From positions 1 through 13,786 of the forward strand of contig CAYTSD010000033.1 of the NCBI GenBank assembly GCA_964440495.1: a stretch of DNA of 13,786 nucleotides, given 5' to 3'. The notes beneath the pieces were generated by a model. It was given only the letters and a program-made list of their open reading frames with translations. It had not been told where the DNA came from and did no database searches. The DNA is from Benthortus sp964440495. Its GTDB lineage: Archaea; Thermoproteota; Nitrososphaeria_A; Caldarchaeales; Wolframiiraptoraceae. The position numbers and the translations under genes were made by a program. Positions 1-7,038 of the stretch are shown in pieces (position 1 is the first letter of the stretch; every line of letters starts with the position of its first letter).

Positions 1-40
1 GTATAGGAGGAGCGCCGAGACACTTAAGAGGCTTAGGCGG
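1..40 (+). repeat. First copy of a 40-base exact direct repeat inside smc
   Basis: Bases 1-40 are identical to 904-943. Both copies are in the same reading frame and encode YRRSAETLKRLRR. Sequence after the two copies is unrelated. The copy may extend left of the window. Confidence 0.9.
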
Positions 41-2383
41 TATCGAGATGCGCGGAGGGTTGCCGAGGCTCTCGAAGAGGAGTTTCAGGAGCTGAGAGCC
101 GGAGTCGAGGCTGAGAAGAGGAGGAGAAGCTCTCTAAGAGCCGAGCTCGCAGCCCGTGAGAGAGCCGCTAGAGCCGAGATAAGGGAGCTTGGGAGAGCCT
201 TGGAGAGGCTTAGGGGGAGAATACGAGGCTCCCTAGAAAAATTCGGTGAAGCCACGGCCTCCATGCTAGCGGCCCTGGAAAGGATTGAAGACCTTGAGCT
301 GAGTAGAGCCTCCTTGGAGGAGAGGGTTAAGCGGCTTCAAGCCGAGGTAAGGTCTCTAGATAATAGGCTTAGGAGGGCTAGAACCCTTGAGAAGAGGCTT
401 GAAACCCTCCTAGAGAAGGCTGGAGCCTCTGGAATGGTTGGAGAGGACTCGGAGAGGCTGAAGGTGTGGGAGGTCTTGGAGGAGGCTGGGCTGGAGGGGG
501 TTCTCGGCTTCCTAGACGAGGAGATAGAGGCTGACGAGAAGGGGTGGAGGCTCCTCGAAGCAGCGACCGAAGGATGGGTCCATAGCCTCGTCGTCGAGGG
601 GTGGAGCCTTGCGGCGGAGATGGCGAGGGTCTTCGCCTCCGCTGGGCTAAGCATAAGAATAATTCCACTAGAGGCAGCTTCCCCAGCCCTCCCCCACCCG
701 AGGCTTAAGGGAGTTAGGGTTAGGAGTAGGTGGGCCAAGCAGGCTCTCAGCCTCCTCCTCATGGAGACGGAGATAGGGCGCAGCCTTACACCCCCCACCC
801 AGACCCTGAGAAAGGTCTACGACGGCGTCATCCTCTATGCCAATGGGAGGGTTGAGGCCGCGGCCAGCGGGAGGAGGCTTCTAGGCAGACTTCTCACAGA
901 GGAGTATAGGAGGAGCGCCGAGACACTTAAGAGGCTTAGGCGGAGGATTGAGGAGCTTGAGGCCGAGATCGAGGAGAGGTCTAGGGAGGAGTGGGAGAGC
1001 CGAGCCCGCCTAATGGAGCTTGAGTCCCAGGCCCGGAGGCTTGAGGCCGACGTAGAGACCTCCTATAAGGAGGCCGTAGAGGCTAGGGTTGAGGAGATCC
1101 AGGCGCTGAGAGAGGCTGAAGGAATCCTCGGAGAGCTTCATGACGCGGCGCTCAGGGTCGCTGAGGCCGTGGAGAAGCTTGGAGCCCTTGAGGAGGTCTC
1201 CGTGGCTGAGGAGCCGAGGCTTAGGGAGCTCGCCGAGAAGCTCAGGAGGGCTAGGTCCCTCTATGAGAAGGCTAGGCTCGGGTTCGCGGAGCTTGAGGTC
1301 AGGTTCAAGGTCTCGGAGAGACACGTTGAGGAGCTTAGGAGGAGGGAGAGGAGGCTTAGAGAGGAGGCTGAGGAGCTTGAGGCCAGACTCGAAGCCCTTA
1401 GAAAGGAGGCCGCGGAGACCGAGGAGGAGAATCACACCGCTAGACAGCGTCTTCAAAGCGTTGAGGAGAAGATTCAGGAAATTAGCAGGGAGCTCGGCTC
1501 CATGAGGGCTGAGAGGGAGAGGCAGAGCGCCGAGGCCGAGGAACTCCATATCCGGCTCACAGAGATTGGGAACAATCTTAGAGCGGTTGAAGAGAGGTTT
1601 CAGGAGCTTTCCTCTAGGAGGGCGAACCTAGCCGTGAGGCGCGCACAGTTGGAGGGAGAATTGACCAGGCTTAGGGAGGCCTTGGCCTCAATCGGCTCCA
1701 GGGACCTCTCCCTACCCGAGCTTCCCAAAGAGCTTAGAGAGGAGCTGGAGAAGGCTCTGGAGGAGGAGCTTAAGGAGCTTGAGATGATTAACCAGCTTGC
1801 GCCCCAGCAGTATGAGGAGCTTATCGGCAACTACAAGCTGAGGTCCTCGAGGATTAGGGAGCTTGAGGAGGAGAGGCTTGAGATACTGAGGTTCCTTGAA
1901 TGGGTTGAGAGCGAGAAGCGTCGAGCCTTCCTCGAAACCTTCAACAAGATCTCGGAAGCCTTCGAGAGATTCTTCACAAGGCTTACGGGAGGCCAGGGAT
2001 GGCTTAGGCTCGAGAACCTTGAGAACCCCTTCGAGGGAGGGGTTGAGATGATATTGAGGTTCCCTGGGAAGGGTTCAAGGAACGCGCGCTCGGCAAGCGG
2101 TGGAGAGAAGTCGGTGGCGGCTGTAGCGCTCCTCCTCGCCCTCCAGGGACTGACACCAGCAGAGTTCTACATCTTCGACGAAGTAGATGCGCATATGGAC
2201 CTACAGTATAGTGTGAGGCTTGCGCACCTCTTCAAGGAGATGGCTGAACGCACGCAGATAATCGTGATAAGCTTGAAGGATGTTATGGCCGAGCAGGCGG
2301 ACCAGCTTATAGGCGTCTATACTAGTAGAGGTGAGTCTAGGGCTGTTAGAGCCGAGCTTGAGGAGGTAAGGAGCCTTGGCTGA
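1..2383 (+). CDS. smc: Chromosome segregation/condensin ATPase SMC, 5'-truncated by the window edge
   Basis: The frame is open from base 2 to the stop at 2381-2383, about 793 residues, so the N-terminal Walker A head and much of the first coil lie off the window. What is visible, in order: a Glu/Arg-rich coiled coil (to about 460), a globular hinge (about 460-890, containing GVLGFLDEEI and VHSLVVEGWS), a long second coil (about 900-1920), and the C-terminal head. The head carries the ABC signature SGGEKS at 2096-2113 and a Walker B region reading FYIFDEVDAHMD, with the catalytic Glu at 2180-2182. SMC forms the ATP-driven, ring-shaped DNA organiser with ScpA and ScpB, whose genes follow with short overlaps. 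The TTG at 200 is only an internal codon. Oddities: bases 1-40 recur exactly at 904-943, and the hinge lacks the usual glycine-rich dimer motifs. Family certain; exact upstream extent unknown. Confidence 0.95.
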   Translation, partial: YRRSAETLKRLRRYRDARRVAEALEEEFQELRAGVEAEKRRRSSLRAELAARERAARAEIRELGRALERLRGRIRGSLEKFGEATASMLAALERIEDLELSRASLEERVKRLQAEVRSLDNRLRRARTLEKRLETLLEKAGASGMVGEDSERLKVWEVLEEAGLEGVLGFLDEEIEADEKGWRLLEAATEGWVHSLVVEGWSLAAEMARVFASAGLSIRIIPLEAASPALPHPRLKGVRVRSRWAKQALSLLLMETEIGRSLTPPTQTLRKVYDGVILYANGRVEAAASGRRLLGRLLTEEYRRSAETLKRLRRRIEELEAEIEERSREEWESRARLMELESQARRLEADVETSYKEAVEARVEEIQALREAEGILGELHDAALRVAEAVEKLGALEEVSVAEEPRLRELAEKLRRARSLYEKARLGFAELEVRFKVSERHVEELRRRERRLREEAEELEARLEALRKEAAETEEENHTARQRLQSVEEKIQEISRELGSMRAERERQSAEAEELHIRLTEIGNNLRAVEERFQELSSRRANLAVRRAQLEGELTRLREALASIGSRDLSLPELPKELREELEKALEEELKELEMINQLAPQQYEELIGNYKLRSSRIRELEEERLEILRFLEWVESEKRRAFLETFNKISEAFERFFTRLTGGQGWLRLENLENPFEGGVEMILRFPGKGSRNARSASGGEKSVAAVALLLALQGLTPAEFYIFDEVDAHMDLQYSVRLAHLFKEMAERTQIIVISLKDVMAEQADQLIGVYTSRGESRAVRAELEEVRSLG
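904..943 (+). repeat. Second copy of the 40-base exact direct repeat inside smc
   Basis: Identical to bases 1-40 and exactly 903 bases (301 codons) away. It lies just after the hinge, at the start of the C-terminal coil, whereas the first copy lies in the coil before the hinge. Confidence 0.9.
2361..2367 (+). promoter_or_regulatory. Ribosome binding site for scpA
   Basis: AGGAGGT inside the 3' end of smc, 8 bases before the TTG at 2376. It supports TTG as the true start of scpA and implies translation coupled to smc. Confidence 0.7.
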
Positions 2384-3017
2384 GAAGACGATAACAATCT
2401 GGAGCAACCCAAAGTGGAGGGTGCTCTTCGACGTAACGAGGCTTAACCGCGTCAAGCCCTGGAATGTGAGGCTCGCCGAGATCGTTAAGGCACTGATGGA
2501 GGAGCTTCAGAAACTCGGCCTAGTAGATCTTCAATCATGCGGCGTCGCAGCATACTCGGCGGCCACAATCCATAGAATGAAGTCTGAGAGGCTTCTGAGA
2601 GCAGATATTCCGAGGGTCTTGAAGGAGAGGCCGAGCCTACTCGTCCCCCCGCCCATAAACCTCCCAATGGCTCCAGAGTTCCTCACATCAACGCTTACGG
2701 AGCTCATTGAGGCTTTACAGAAAGTCTTGTCCAAGAAGAGGAACGGTGAGACGGTTGAGCAGAAACCAGTCCTAGAAGCATTCGACGTAAAGATAGACCA
2801 GTTCCTACTGAAGCTCGAGGAGAGGGTTGAGGAGTTCATCAAGACTTTGAAGGAGATATTCAGGGAGAAGGATGAGATAGAGTTCACGGAGCTCGTGAGA
2901 AACGTTGACAGGCTTGAAGCCGCTAGAAGATTCATTCTACTGCTCTTCGCAGCTGCTAGAGGAGTTGTTGAACTCTACCAAGATGATGTTAGAATAAGGG
3001 TGAAGTGGGTTGGGTGA
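2376..3017 (+). CDS. scpA: Segregation and condensation protein A (kleisin ScpA)
   Basis: A 213-residue kleisin that would bridge the SMC heads and bind ScpB. The N-terminal part has the usual ScpA helix (VKPWNVRLAEIVKALMEEL) followed by AATIHRMKSERLL, the equivalent of the family's 'AA.LL.iKS..LL' stretch. A proline-rich linker (LLVPPPINLP) leads to a middle helix, and the C-terminal part (about 160-213, FTELVRNVDRLEAARRFI onward) fits the winged helix that caps the SMC head. The start is TTG with a good ribosome binding site and overlaps the smc stop by 8 bases. It is slightly shorter than bacterial ScpA, as is common in archaea. Position between smc and scpB gives independent support. Confidence 0.9.
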   Translation: MAEKTITIWSNPKWRVLFDVTRLNRVKPWNVRLAEIVKALMEELQKLGLVDLQSCGVAAYSAATIHRMKSERLLRADIPRVLKERPSLLVPPPINLPMAPEFLTSTLTELIEALQKVLSKKRNGETVEQKPVLEAFDVKIDQFLLKLEERVEEFIKTLKEIFREKDEIEFTELVRNVDRLEAARRFILLLFAAARGVVELYQDDVRIRVKWVG

Positions 3018-3558
3018 AAATTTTGAGGAGCTTAAAGCGAGGGCGGAGGCGCTTCTATTCGCGGCTGGGAAACCCATCCCACTCCGCCTCATAATGAACA
3101 TATGTGGAACAAGGTCTCGGAGAACAGTGCTCAAAGTATTGGAGGAGCTTAAGAAAAGCTATGAGAACGATGGACGAGCGCTCGAGCTTCTCAGCCTTCC
3201 AGGAGATAGATGGTTCCTGAAGCTTCGGAAGGAATACATGGACTTGGTTAAGAAGTATGTGAAGCGCTCCCTCTTCAGCCGCGGAGTCATGCGTACCCTA
3301 GCCTTCATAGCCTATCATCAGCCAGTTCAGCAGAGCCAGGTTGTAGCAGTCCGCGGGAACTCGGCCTACAAGCACATCAAACTGCTTCTGGAGAAGGGTC
3401 TCATAGAGTCCGAGAAGACTGGGCGCACCCTAACACTTAAAACCTCGCAGCTCTTCGCAGACTATTTCGGGGTTGAGAACACGCCCTCAGCAATTAAACG
3501 AGTAATATCATCCCATCTAAAAAGAGAGGAGAAAGAGAGGGGGAAGAACCCGTCTTGA
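3010..3558 (+). CDS. scpB: Segregation and condensation protein B (ScpB)
   Basis: A 182-residue tandem winged-helix protein that binds the ScpA linker and regulates SMC ATPase activity. The first winged helix is at about 5-75 (LKARAEALLFAAGKPI onward) and the second at about 90-160, containing the family hallmarks TLAFIAYHQPVQQSQ, VRGNSAYKHI, KGLIESEKTGRT and FADYFGV. The C-terminal tail is short, basic and acidic, and probably disordered. The TTG start overlaps scpA by 8 bases, with AGGGTGA (2997-3003) placed 6 bases upstream as ribosome binding site. Third gene of the condensin operon. Confidence 0.92.
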   Translation: MGENFEELKARAEALLFAAGKPIPLRLIMNICGTRSRRTVLKVLEELKKSYENDGRALELLSLPGDRWFLKLRKEYMDLVKKYVKRSLFSRGVMRTLAFIAYHQPVQQSQVVAVRGNSAYKHIKLLLEKGLIESEKTGRTLTLKTSQLFADYFGVENTPSAIKRVISSHLKREEKERGKNPS

Positions 3559-4838
3559 AAAGAGAGATTAGAGAAAGGCTAAGAATAGAGAACAGTGTGT
3601 TGGAGGAGATTAATGGCTTCCTTCTAAGCGAGGACAACCACCTGATAAACAATCTGTTGGAGATTGTTGAGAAGTATGGGGATGTGAAGGAGATTAATCG
3701 GAGGGCGCGTGAGGCAGGTCGCTTTGAGCACCTCGTTGAGAGGCTTGAGAAGAAGAATCCAGAGTTTCTGAAGGGCTTGGAGAAAATTATCGAGAGACGT
3801 GACAGAGGAGAGTTCATAAGCATGCCCGAGTATCGGAGAAGAATCCTCGGGGAAAGAGCTGACTCAATAAGCTTCGACGAATCCTATGCAGTCACGCTTG
3901 AGATAAGTGCATGTAACTTCTTTCCATGGCTTGTTGAGGAGGCCGAGAAAGCCGTTAAGCAGCAGGACCTAATGCCTGCGCGCTACATCCGCACACGCTC
4001 CATGAGGGAGCAGGTTGAAGACGGAGACATCCTAGCCTTCTCGGCGGCGATGCAGGTTATAGGCGCATCCTATGTCCAGACCCTTGATACCAAGGGGACT
4101 ATGCCTGGGCCGGATGGTAAGCCTGTCAACGTGCATCTCGGAGGATGCGACACTATTACTGGATACTTCGGGGGTGTTGGAATGCCTAACGACCTAGCCC
4201 TGAAGTGGGTTGACGAGCTACTATACTACTACACAGAGTATGGGGTGAGGCAGGTCTTGAACATCAACATGGGCACCGTCCTCCTAGGATACCTCCTCCA
4301 CAAGCTTGGAATAGATATAGAGTTCAAGATATCGGTCTTCATGGGGCATGACAACCCATACTCATGTCTCTGGACCTTCCTGATGGCTAAGCTTCTAAGC
4401 CGCGACGGCTCAACCTCTCTGGTGGGATTCAACTTCTCGAACTCCGTCAACGCTGAGACAATACTTGCGGCAGCTTACCTCAGAGGCCGCTTCGGATTCG
4501 AGAACAATGTTAGGCTGGAGCACCACATAGTTGAGACCTACAAGGGTATTGTTAGGCAGCCCTACAATAGGTTGGAGGAGCTTCTAAGCATAGCTGGAAA
4601 GGTAAGAAACCTTAGCGCGAAGCATGAGGGAGCCTATCCGGACGTTGAGGAGAAGAGGGAGCATCCATCCGACCTCCTAGACTACTTCCTCCCGAAAGAA
4701 GAGATAATGGAGAAGGGGCTGATGCCGAAGCTTCTGCTAAACTACCTGGACAAGCATGACGCGGTCAATCAGACTGCCAGAGCATTGACGGAGAGAGGGG
4801 TAGCTGTCATCGCTGCCAGAAACCTACACAAGACTTAA
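3555..4838 (+). CDS. Unassigned conserved-looking protein at the end of the condensin operon
   Basis: I do not recognise this 427-residue protein. Its TTG start overlaps the scpB stop (TTGA at 3555-3558), and a purine-rich stretch (about 3529-3548) precedes it, so it is translated with the condensin genes. Residues 1-100 are helical and charged. From about 108 it resembles a compact alpha/beta enzyme: alternating hydrophobic strands and helices, many glycines, and polar clusters that could form a metal or catalytic site, namely H194/C198/D199 (VHLGGCD), H265/D266/C271 (MGHDNPYSC), H323/H324, H357, H370 and H401/D402. No signal peptide or membrane segment is evident. The pattern brings to mind TIM-barrel metabolic enzymes, but no specific family motif is present that I can name. 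Codon use matches scpA and scpB. That it is a real gene is near certain; its function is open. Confidence 0.88.
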   Translation: MKREIRERLRIENSVLEEINGFLLSEDNHLINNLLEIVEKYGDVKEINRRAREAGRFEHLVERLEKKNPEFLKGLEKIIERRDRGEFISMPEYRRRILGERADSISFDESYAVTLEISACNFFPWLVEEAEKAVKQQDLMPARYIRTRSMREQVEDGDILAFSAAMQVIGASYVQTLDTKGTMPGPDGKPVNVHLGGCDTITGYFGGVGMPNDLALKWVDELLYYYTEYGVRQVLNINMGTVLLGYLLHKLGIDIEFKISVFMGHDNPYSCLWTFLMAKLLSRDGSTSLVGFNFSNSVNAETILAAAYLRGRFGFENNVRLEHHIVETYKGIVRQPYNRLEELLSIAGKVRNLSAKHEGAYPDVEEKREHPSDLLDYFLPKEEIMEKGLMPKLLLNYLDKHDAVNQTARALTERGVAVIAARNLHKT

Positions 4839-4866
4839 GTTGAGGCTCTGAGCCGGTGGCTACGAG

Positions 4867-5250
4867 ATGCCGCAGTGGCACAGCGACCTCCATAAGAAGA
4901 AGCCGACAGGCGGTAGAAGGAGACCCTATAGAAAGAGGAGGAGGTATGAGCGTGGGGGAGAGCCTACGCTGACCATGCTCGGCGAGAGGAAGCTCAGGGA
5001 GAAACGTGTCAGGGGAGGGGGAATAAAATACGCCTTAGCCTCAGACCTCTACGCAAACGTGGTAGACCCTGAGGCTAAGACCGCTAAGAAGTCCCGTATA
5101 CTCAGAGTCCTCTCCAATCCGGCGAGCAGAGACCTCGAGAGAAGAGGGGTCATAACACGTGGGGCGATAATCGAGACCGAGCTTGGGAGGGCGCGTGTAA
5201 CCTCTAGGCCTGGTCAAGAGGGGGTAATCAACGCCGTCCTGATAAAGTAG
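4867..5250 (+). CDS. rps8e: Small ribosomal subunit protein S8e
   Basis: A 127-residue protein of the archaeal/eukaryotic S8e family, a primary component of the small subunit. The basic N-terminus has the family pattern KKPTGGRRRP...KRRRYERG..PTLTMLGERK. The C-terminal beta-barrel half includes NPASRDLERRGVITRGAIIET and ends in the typical RPGQEGVINAVLIK. It is the short archaeal form, without the eukaryotic internal insertion. The ATG start lies 28 bases after the preceding stop. The gene leads a run with srp19, gar1 and tfb, a grouping found in other archaea. Confidence 0.96.
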   Translation: MPQWHSDLHKKKPTGGRRRPYRKRRRYERGGEPTLTMLGERKLREKRVRGGGIKYALASDLYANVVDPEAKTAKKSRILRVLSNPASRDLERRGVITRGAIIETELGRARVTSRPGQEGVINAVLIK

Positions 5251-5266
5251 GAGGCGTCTGAGACCC

Positions 5267-5554
5267 TTGATAAAGCGCAGAGGCTACGTTATCTGGCCAA
5301 TATACTTTGACCGAACCGCTTCTAGAAGCATCTGTAGGAAGGTTCCTCTGGGGCTTGCTGTTAAGAGGCCTGACGCTGAGAGGGTTGCTAGGGCTGCTAG
5401 AAGCCTCGGCTGGCGGGTTGAGGTGGAGGAGGGAAGTCATCCGGCCCTATGGTGGCGGAGAACCGGTAAGGTGATAGTAGAGCCTGGGAAGCCTCTCAAG
5501 AAGGGTGAGGTGCTCAAGCTCCTGGCAAAGCGACTTAAGTCTATGGAGCACTAG
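5267..5554 (+). CDS. srp19: Signal recognition particle 19 kDa subunit (SRP19)
   Basis: A 95-residue protein that binds the 7S SRP RNA and prepares it for SRP54 loading. Family motifs: the N-terminal YVIWPIYFDRTASRS, RKVPLGLAVKRP, a beta-strand region LGWRVEVEEGSHPALWWRRTG, and the basic C-terminal helix KKGEVLKLLAKRLKSM. The length is typical for archaeal SRP19. The start is TTG: no earlier methionine is available and the conserved IWP strand begins only nine residues in. TAGGAGG at 5248-5254, overlapping the S8e stop codon, is a plausible though slightly distant ribosome binding site. Expected in the same transcript as rps8e. Confidence 0.93.
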   Translation: MIKRRGYVIWPIYFDRTASRSICRKVPLGLAVKRPDAERVARAARSLGWRVEVEEGSHPALWWRRTGKVIVEPGKPLKKGEVLKLLAKRLKSMEH

Positions 5555-5564
5555 GATTTTGGGG

Positions 5565-5813
5565 ATGAGGGGTAGGAGGCCTCTGAGGCTTGGAAGGGTC
5601 TGGGCGGTTGTCGAGGGCAAGGTGGTGGTTGAGGGGGAGAGGGTTCCAAGACTCGGGGCAAGGGTCTATGACTCCTCCATGAAGCCTATGGGGGTTGTCT
5701 CAAGCATCCTAGGCCCAACCAAGAGGTTCTTCATAGAGGTTAAGCCCAGCAGGCAGAGCGGGTTTGCTGAAGGCGAGCCTCTCTACATAATGGAGGGAGA
5801 TGAGCGTGGGTGA
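5565..5813 (+). CDS. gar1: H/ACA RNA-protein complex subunit GAR1
   Basis: An 82-residue Gar1/Naf1 beta-barrel protein, a partner of Cbf5 in the H/ACA pseudouridylation complex. The core reads LGRVWAVVEG, a variable loop, then RLGARVYDSSMKPMGVVSSILGP followed by FFIEVKP, matching the family's order of strands, including the conserved 'G.V.dvfGP'-like turn as GVVSSILGP. I chose the ATG at 5565 because it sits 10 bases after the srp19 stop and just before the basic N-terminus. A TTG at 5559 in the same frame is possible. Starting further upstream would read through srp19 in another frame. The 3' end overlaps tfb by 14 bases. gar1 next to tfb is a recurrent archaeal gene pair. Confidence 0.88.
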   Translation: MRGRRPLRLGRVWAVVEGKVVVEGERVPRLGARVYDSSMKPMGVVSSILGPTKRFFIEVKPSRQSGFAEGEPLYIMEGDERG

Positions 5814-6657
5814 ACGGTGTCCACTCTGCGGGGGGCGACTCGTGAGAGATGAGGAGAGGGGTGAGCTGGTCTGTGAGAGCTGCGGCTACGTGGCCTCAAC
5901 AATCCCTGACCGCGGCCCTGAGTGGAGACCCTACAGTCTCAGGGAGAGCTTTAGGAGGGCTAGAGCGGGTGCGCCTCCAACCTATCTCCTCCACGACCTA
6001 GGCCTCTCAACCCATGGCCCGAGAGAGAAGACCCTCAAACCCTCGGCGGCGGAGAGGAGGCTGATAACAGTCCTCTCGGAGATTCGGGGTCTCTCTGCGA
6101 GGCTTAGGCTTCCAGAGAAGGTCGCGGAGACGGCGGCGCTCCTCTACCGCGGAGCATGGAGTAAGGGTCTCCGAAGCAGACTCCTCAAAGCCGAGGCAGC
6201 AGCATACCTCTACACAGCCTCAAAGCTCTTCAACCTCCCCAGAAGCCTAAAGGAGTTTTCGGAGGCATCAGGCGTCGAGGAGAAGAGGATCGCGGCCAGA
6301 TACAGGAGGATAGGCAGGGCTTTAAGCCTACGGCCGCATCCCTCAGCCACGGCCTACATCTCAAGAATTGTGAGACAGACTGGGTTAAGCGGCTCGGTGG
6401 AGAACGCCGCCCATAGAATCATCGAGGAGGCAGGCAGAGTAGGCTTAACCCAGGGAAGGAAGCCAGCGGTGCTCGCGGCCGCATCCGTGTATATCGCGGC
6501 CTCGCTCCTCGGCGAGAAGGTCTCTCAGAGAACCCTGTCAAGAGTCCTCTACATAAGCCCCGCCACGCTTAGGAAGAGATATAAAGAGCTGATGCAGAAA
6601 ATTAATGTAAGAGAGATTTTTGGTGCTGCCTATGCTCAAGAAGCTAACCAAGCTTGA
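5800..6657 (+). CDS. tfb: Transcription initiation factor B (TFB, TFIIB homologue)
   Basis: A 285-residue TFB that bridges TBP-bound promoter DNA and RNA polymerase. The zinc ribbon is C7/C10 (CPLC) and C25/C28 (CESC). The B-reader/linker follows (GPEWRPYS, RARAGAPPTYLLHDLGLST). Two cyclin-like repeats come next: about 85-180 (ending ARYRRIGRALSLR) and about 185-278 (GRKPAVLAAASVYIAASLLG, then TLRKRYKEL, close to the family's 'iRnRYKEL'). Full family length. The ATG at 5800 lies almost on top of the GGAGGGA ribosome binding site (5792-5798), so the GTG two codons later (5806) may be the real start. It overlaps gar1 by 14 bases and the next gene overlaps its 3' end. Confidence 0.95.
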   Translation: MSVGERCPLCGGRLVRDEERGELVCESCGYVASTIPDRGPEWRPYSLRESFRRARAGAPPTYLLHDLGLSTHGPREKTLKPSAAERRLITVLSEIRGLSARLRLPEKVAETAALLYRGAWSKGLRSRLLKAEAAAYLYTASKLFNLPRSLKEFSEASGVEEKRIAARYRRIGRALSLRPHPSATAYISRIVRQTGLSGSVENAAHRIIEEAGRVGLTQGRKPAVLAAASVYIAASLLGEKVSQRTLSRVLYISPATLRKRYKELMQKINVREIFGAAYAQEANQA

Positions 6658-7033
6658 AGAACGGGCTATACGTCTCCTCCTAAAGCATCAGGAGAAGGGG
6701 CTTCTCCAGTCGGAGCTCTGGCATAAGCTGGGCGTAACGAGCAGGGAGGGCTCCAGGATAGCTATCAAACTTGAGAAGAAGGGGATGGTTAAACGGGTTA
6801 AGGAGTTCGCGAAGGATAGGTGGACACGCCGCCTCGTCCCCCTAATAAAGCAGGTTACGCTTGAGCCTGTTAGAGGTATTCCATGCCTCTCCTGCCCCTA
6901 TAATCAGCTCTGTGGAAGAGAGGGCTCCATGAGCCCGAACACGTGTCTGAGGCTTGAGGAGTGGCTTCTCGAATCCTATAGAACCCACTTGGAGATAGAG
7001 GCCAAGGCTGTTGCTAGGCGTAGGAGAAGATAA
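6620..7033 (+). CDS. Probable TFE-beta (RPC34/RPC39-like) transcription factor subunit
   Basis: A 137-residue protein with an N-terminal winged helix (about 10-65: EERAIRLLL, KGLLQSELWHKLGVT, GSRIAIKLEKKGMVKRV) and a four-cysteine C-terminal motif, C89-x2-C92-x5-C98-x10-C109, in the context CLSCPYNQLC...SP.TC. This pattern is that of the iron-sulfur domain of archaeal TFE-beta and eukaryotic RPC39. TFE-beta pairs with TFE-alpha to help open promoter DNA, acting on the same complex as TFB, whose gene overlaps this one. The start is TTG 6620 (GAGAGA just upstream) or ATG 6632 (GGTG upstream). The protein ends in a polyarginine tail. Another winged-helix FeS regulator is a less likely alternative. 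Confidence 0.75.
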   Translation: MVLPMLKKLTKLEERAIRLLLKHQEKGLLQSELWHKLGVTSREGSRIAIKLEKKGMVKRVKEFAKDRWTRRLVPLIKQVTLEPVRGIPCLSCPYNQLCGREGSMSPNTCLRLEEWLLESYRTHLEIEAKAVARRRRR

Positions 7034-7038
7034 CTCCC

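Noticed and set aside
200..202. TTG at 200 as the start of smc
   Set aside because: The frame is open to base 2 with coiled-coil coding sequence, and an SMC without its N-terminal head would lack Walker A.
1010..1549. Long open frames opposite or out of frame with smc, for example 1010-1549 on the minus strand and 1140-1505 on the plus strand
   Set aside because: They arise from the repetitive Glu/Arg/Leu codon pattern of the coiled coil. Their translations are low-complexity and smc is clearly the real gene.
5505..5564. A GAR1 start at 5505, adding 20 residues
   Set aside because: This part is srp19 read in another frame. The added residues are unlike Gar1, and ATG 5565 follows the srp19 stop closely.
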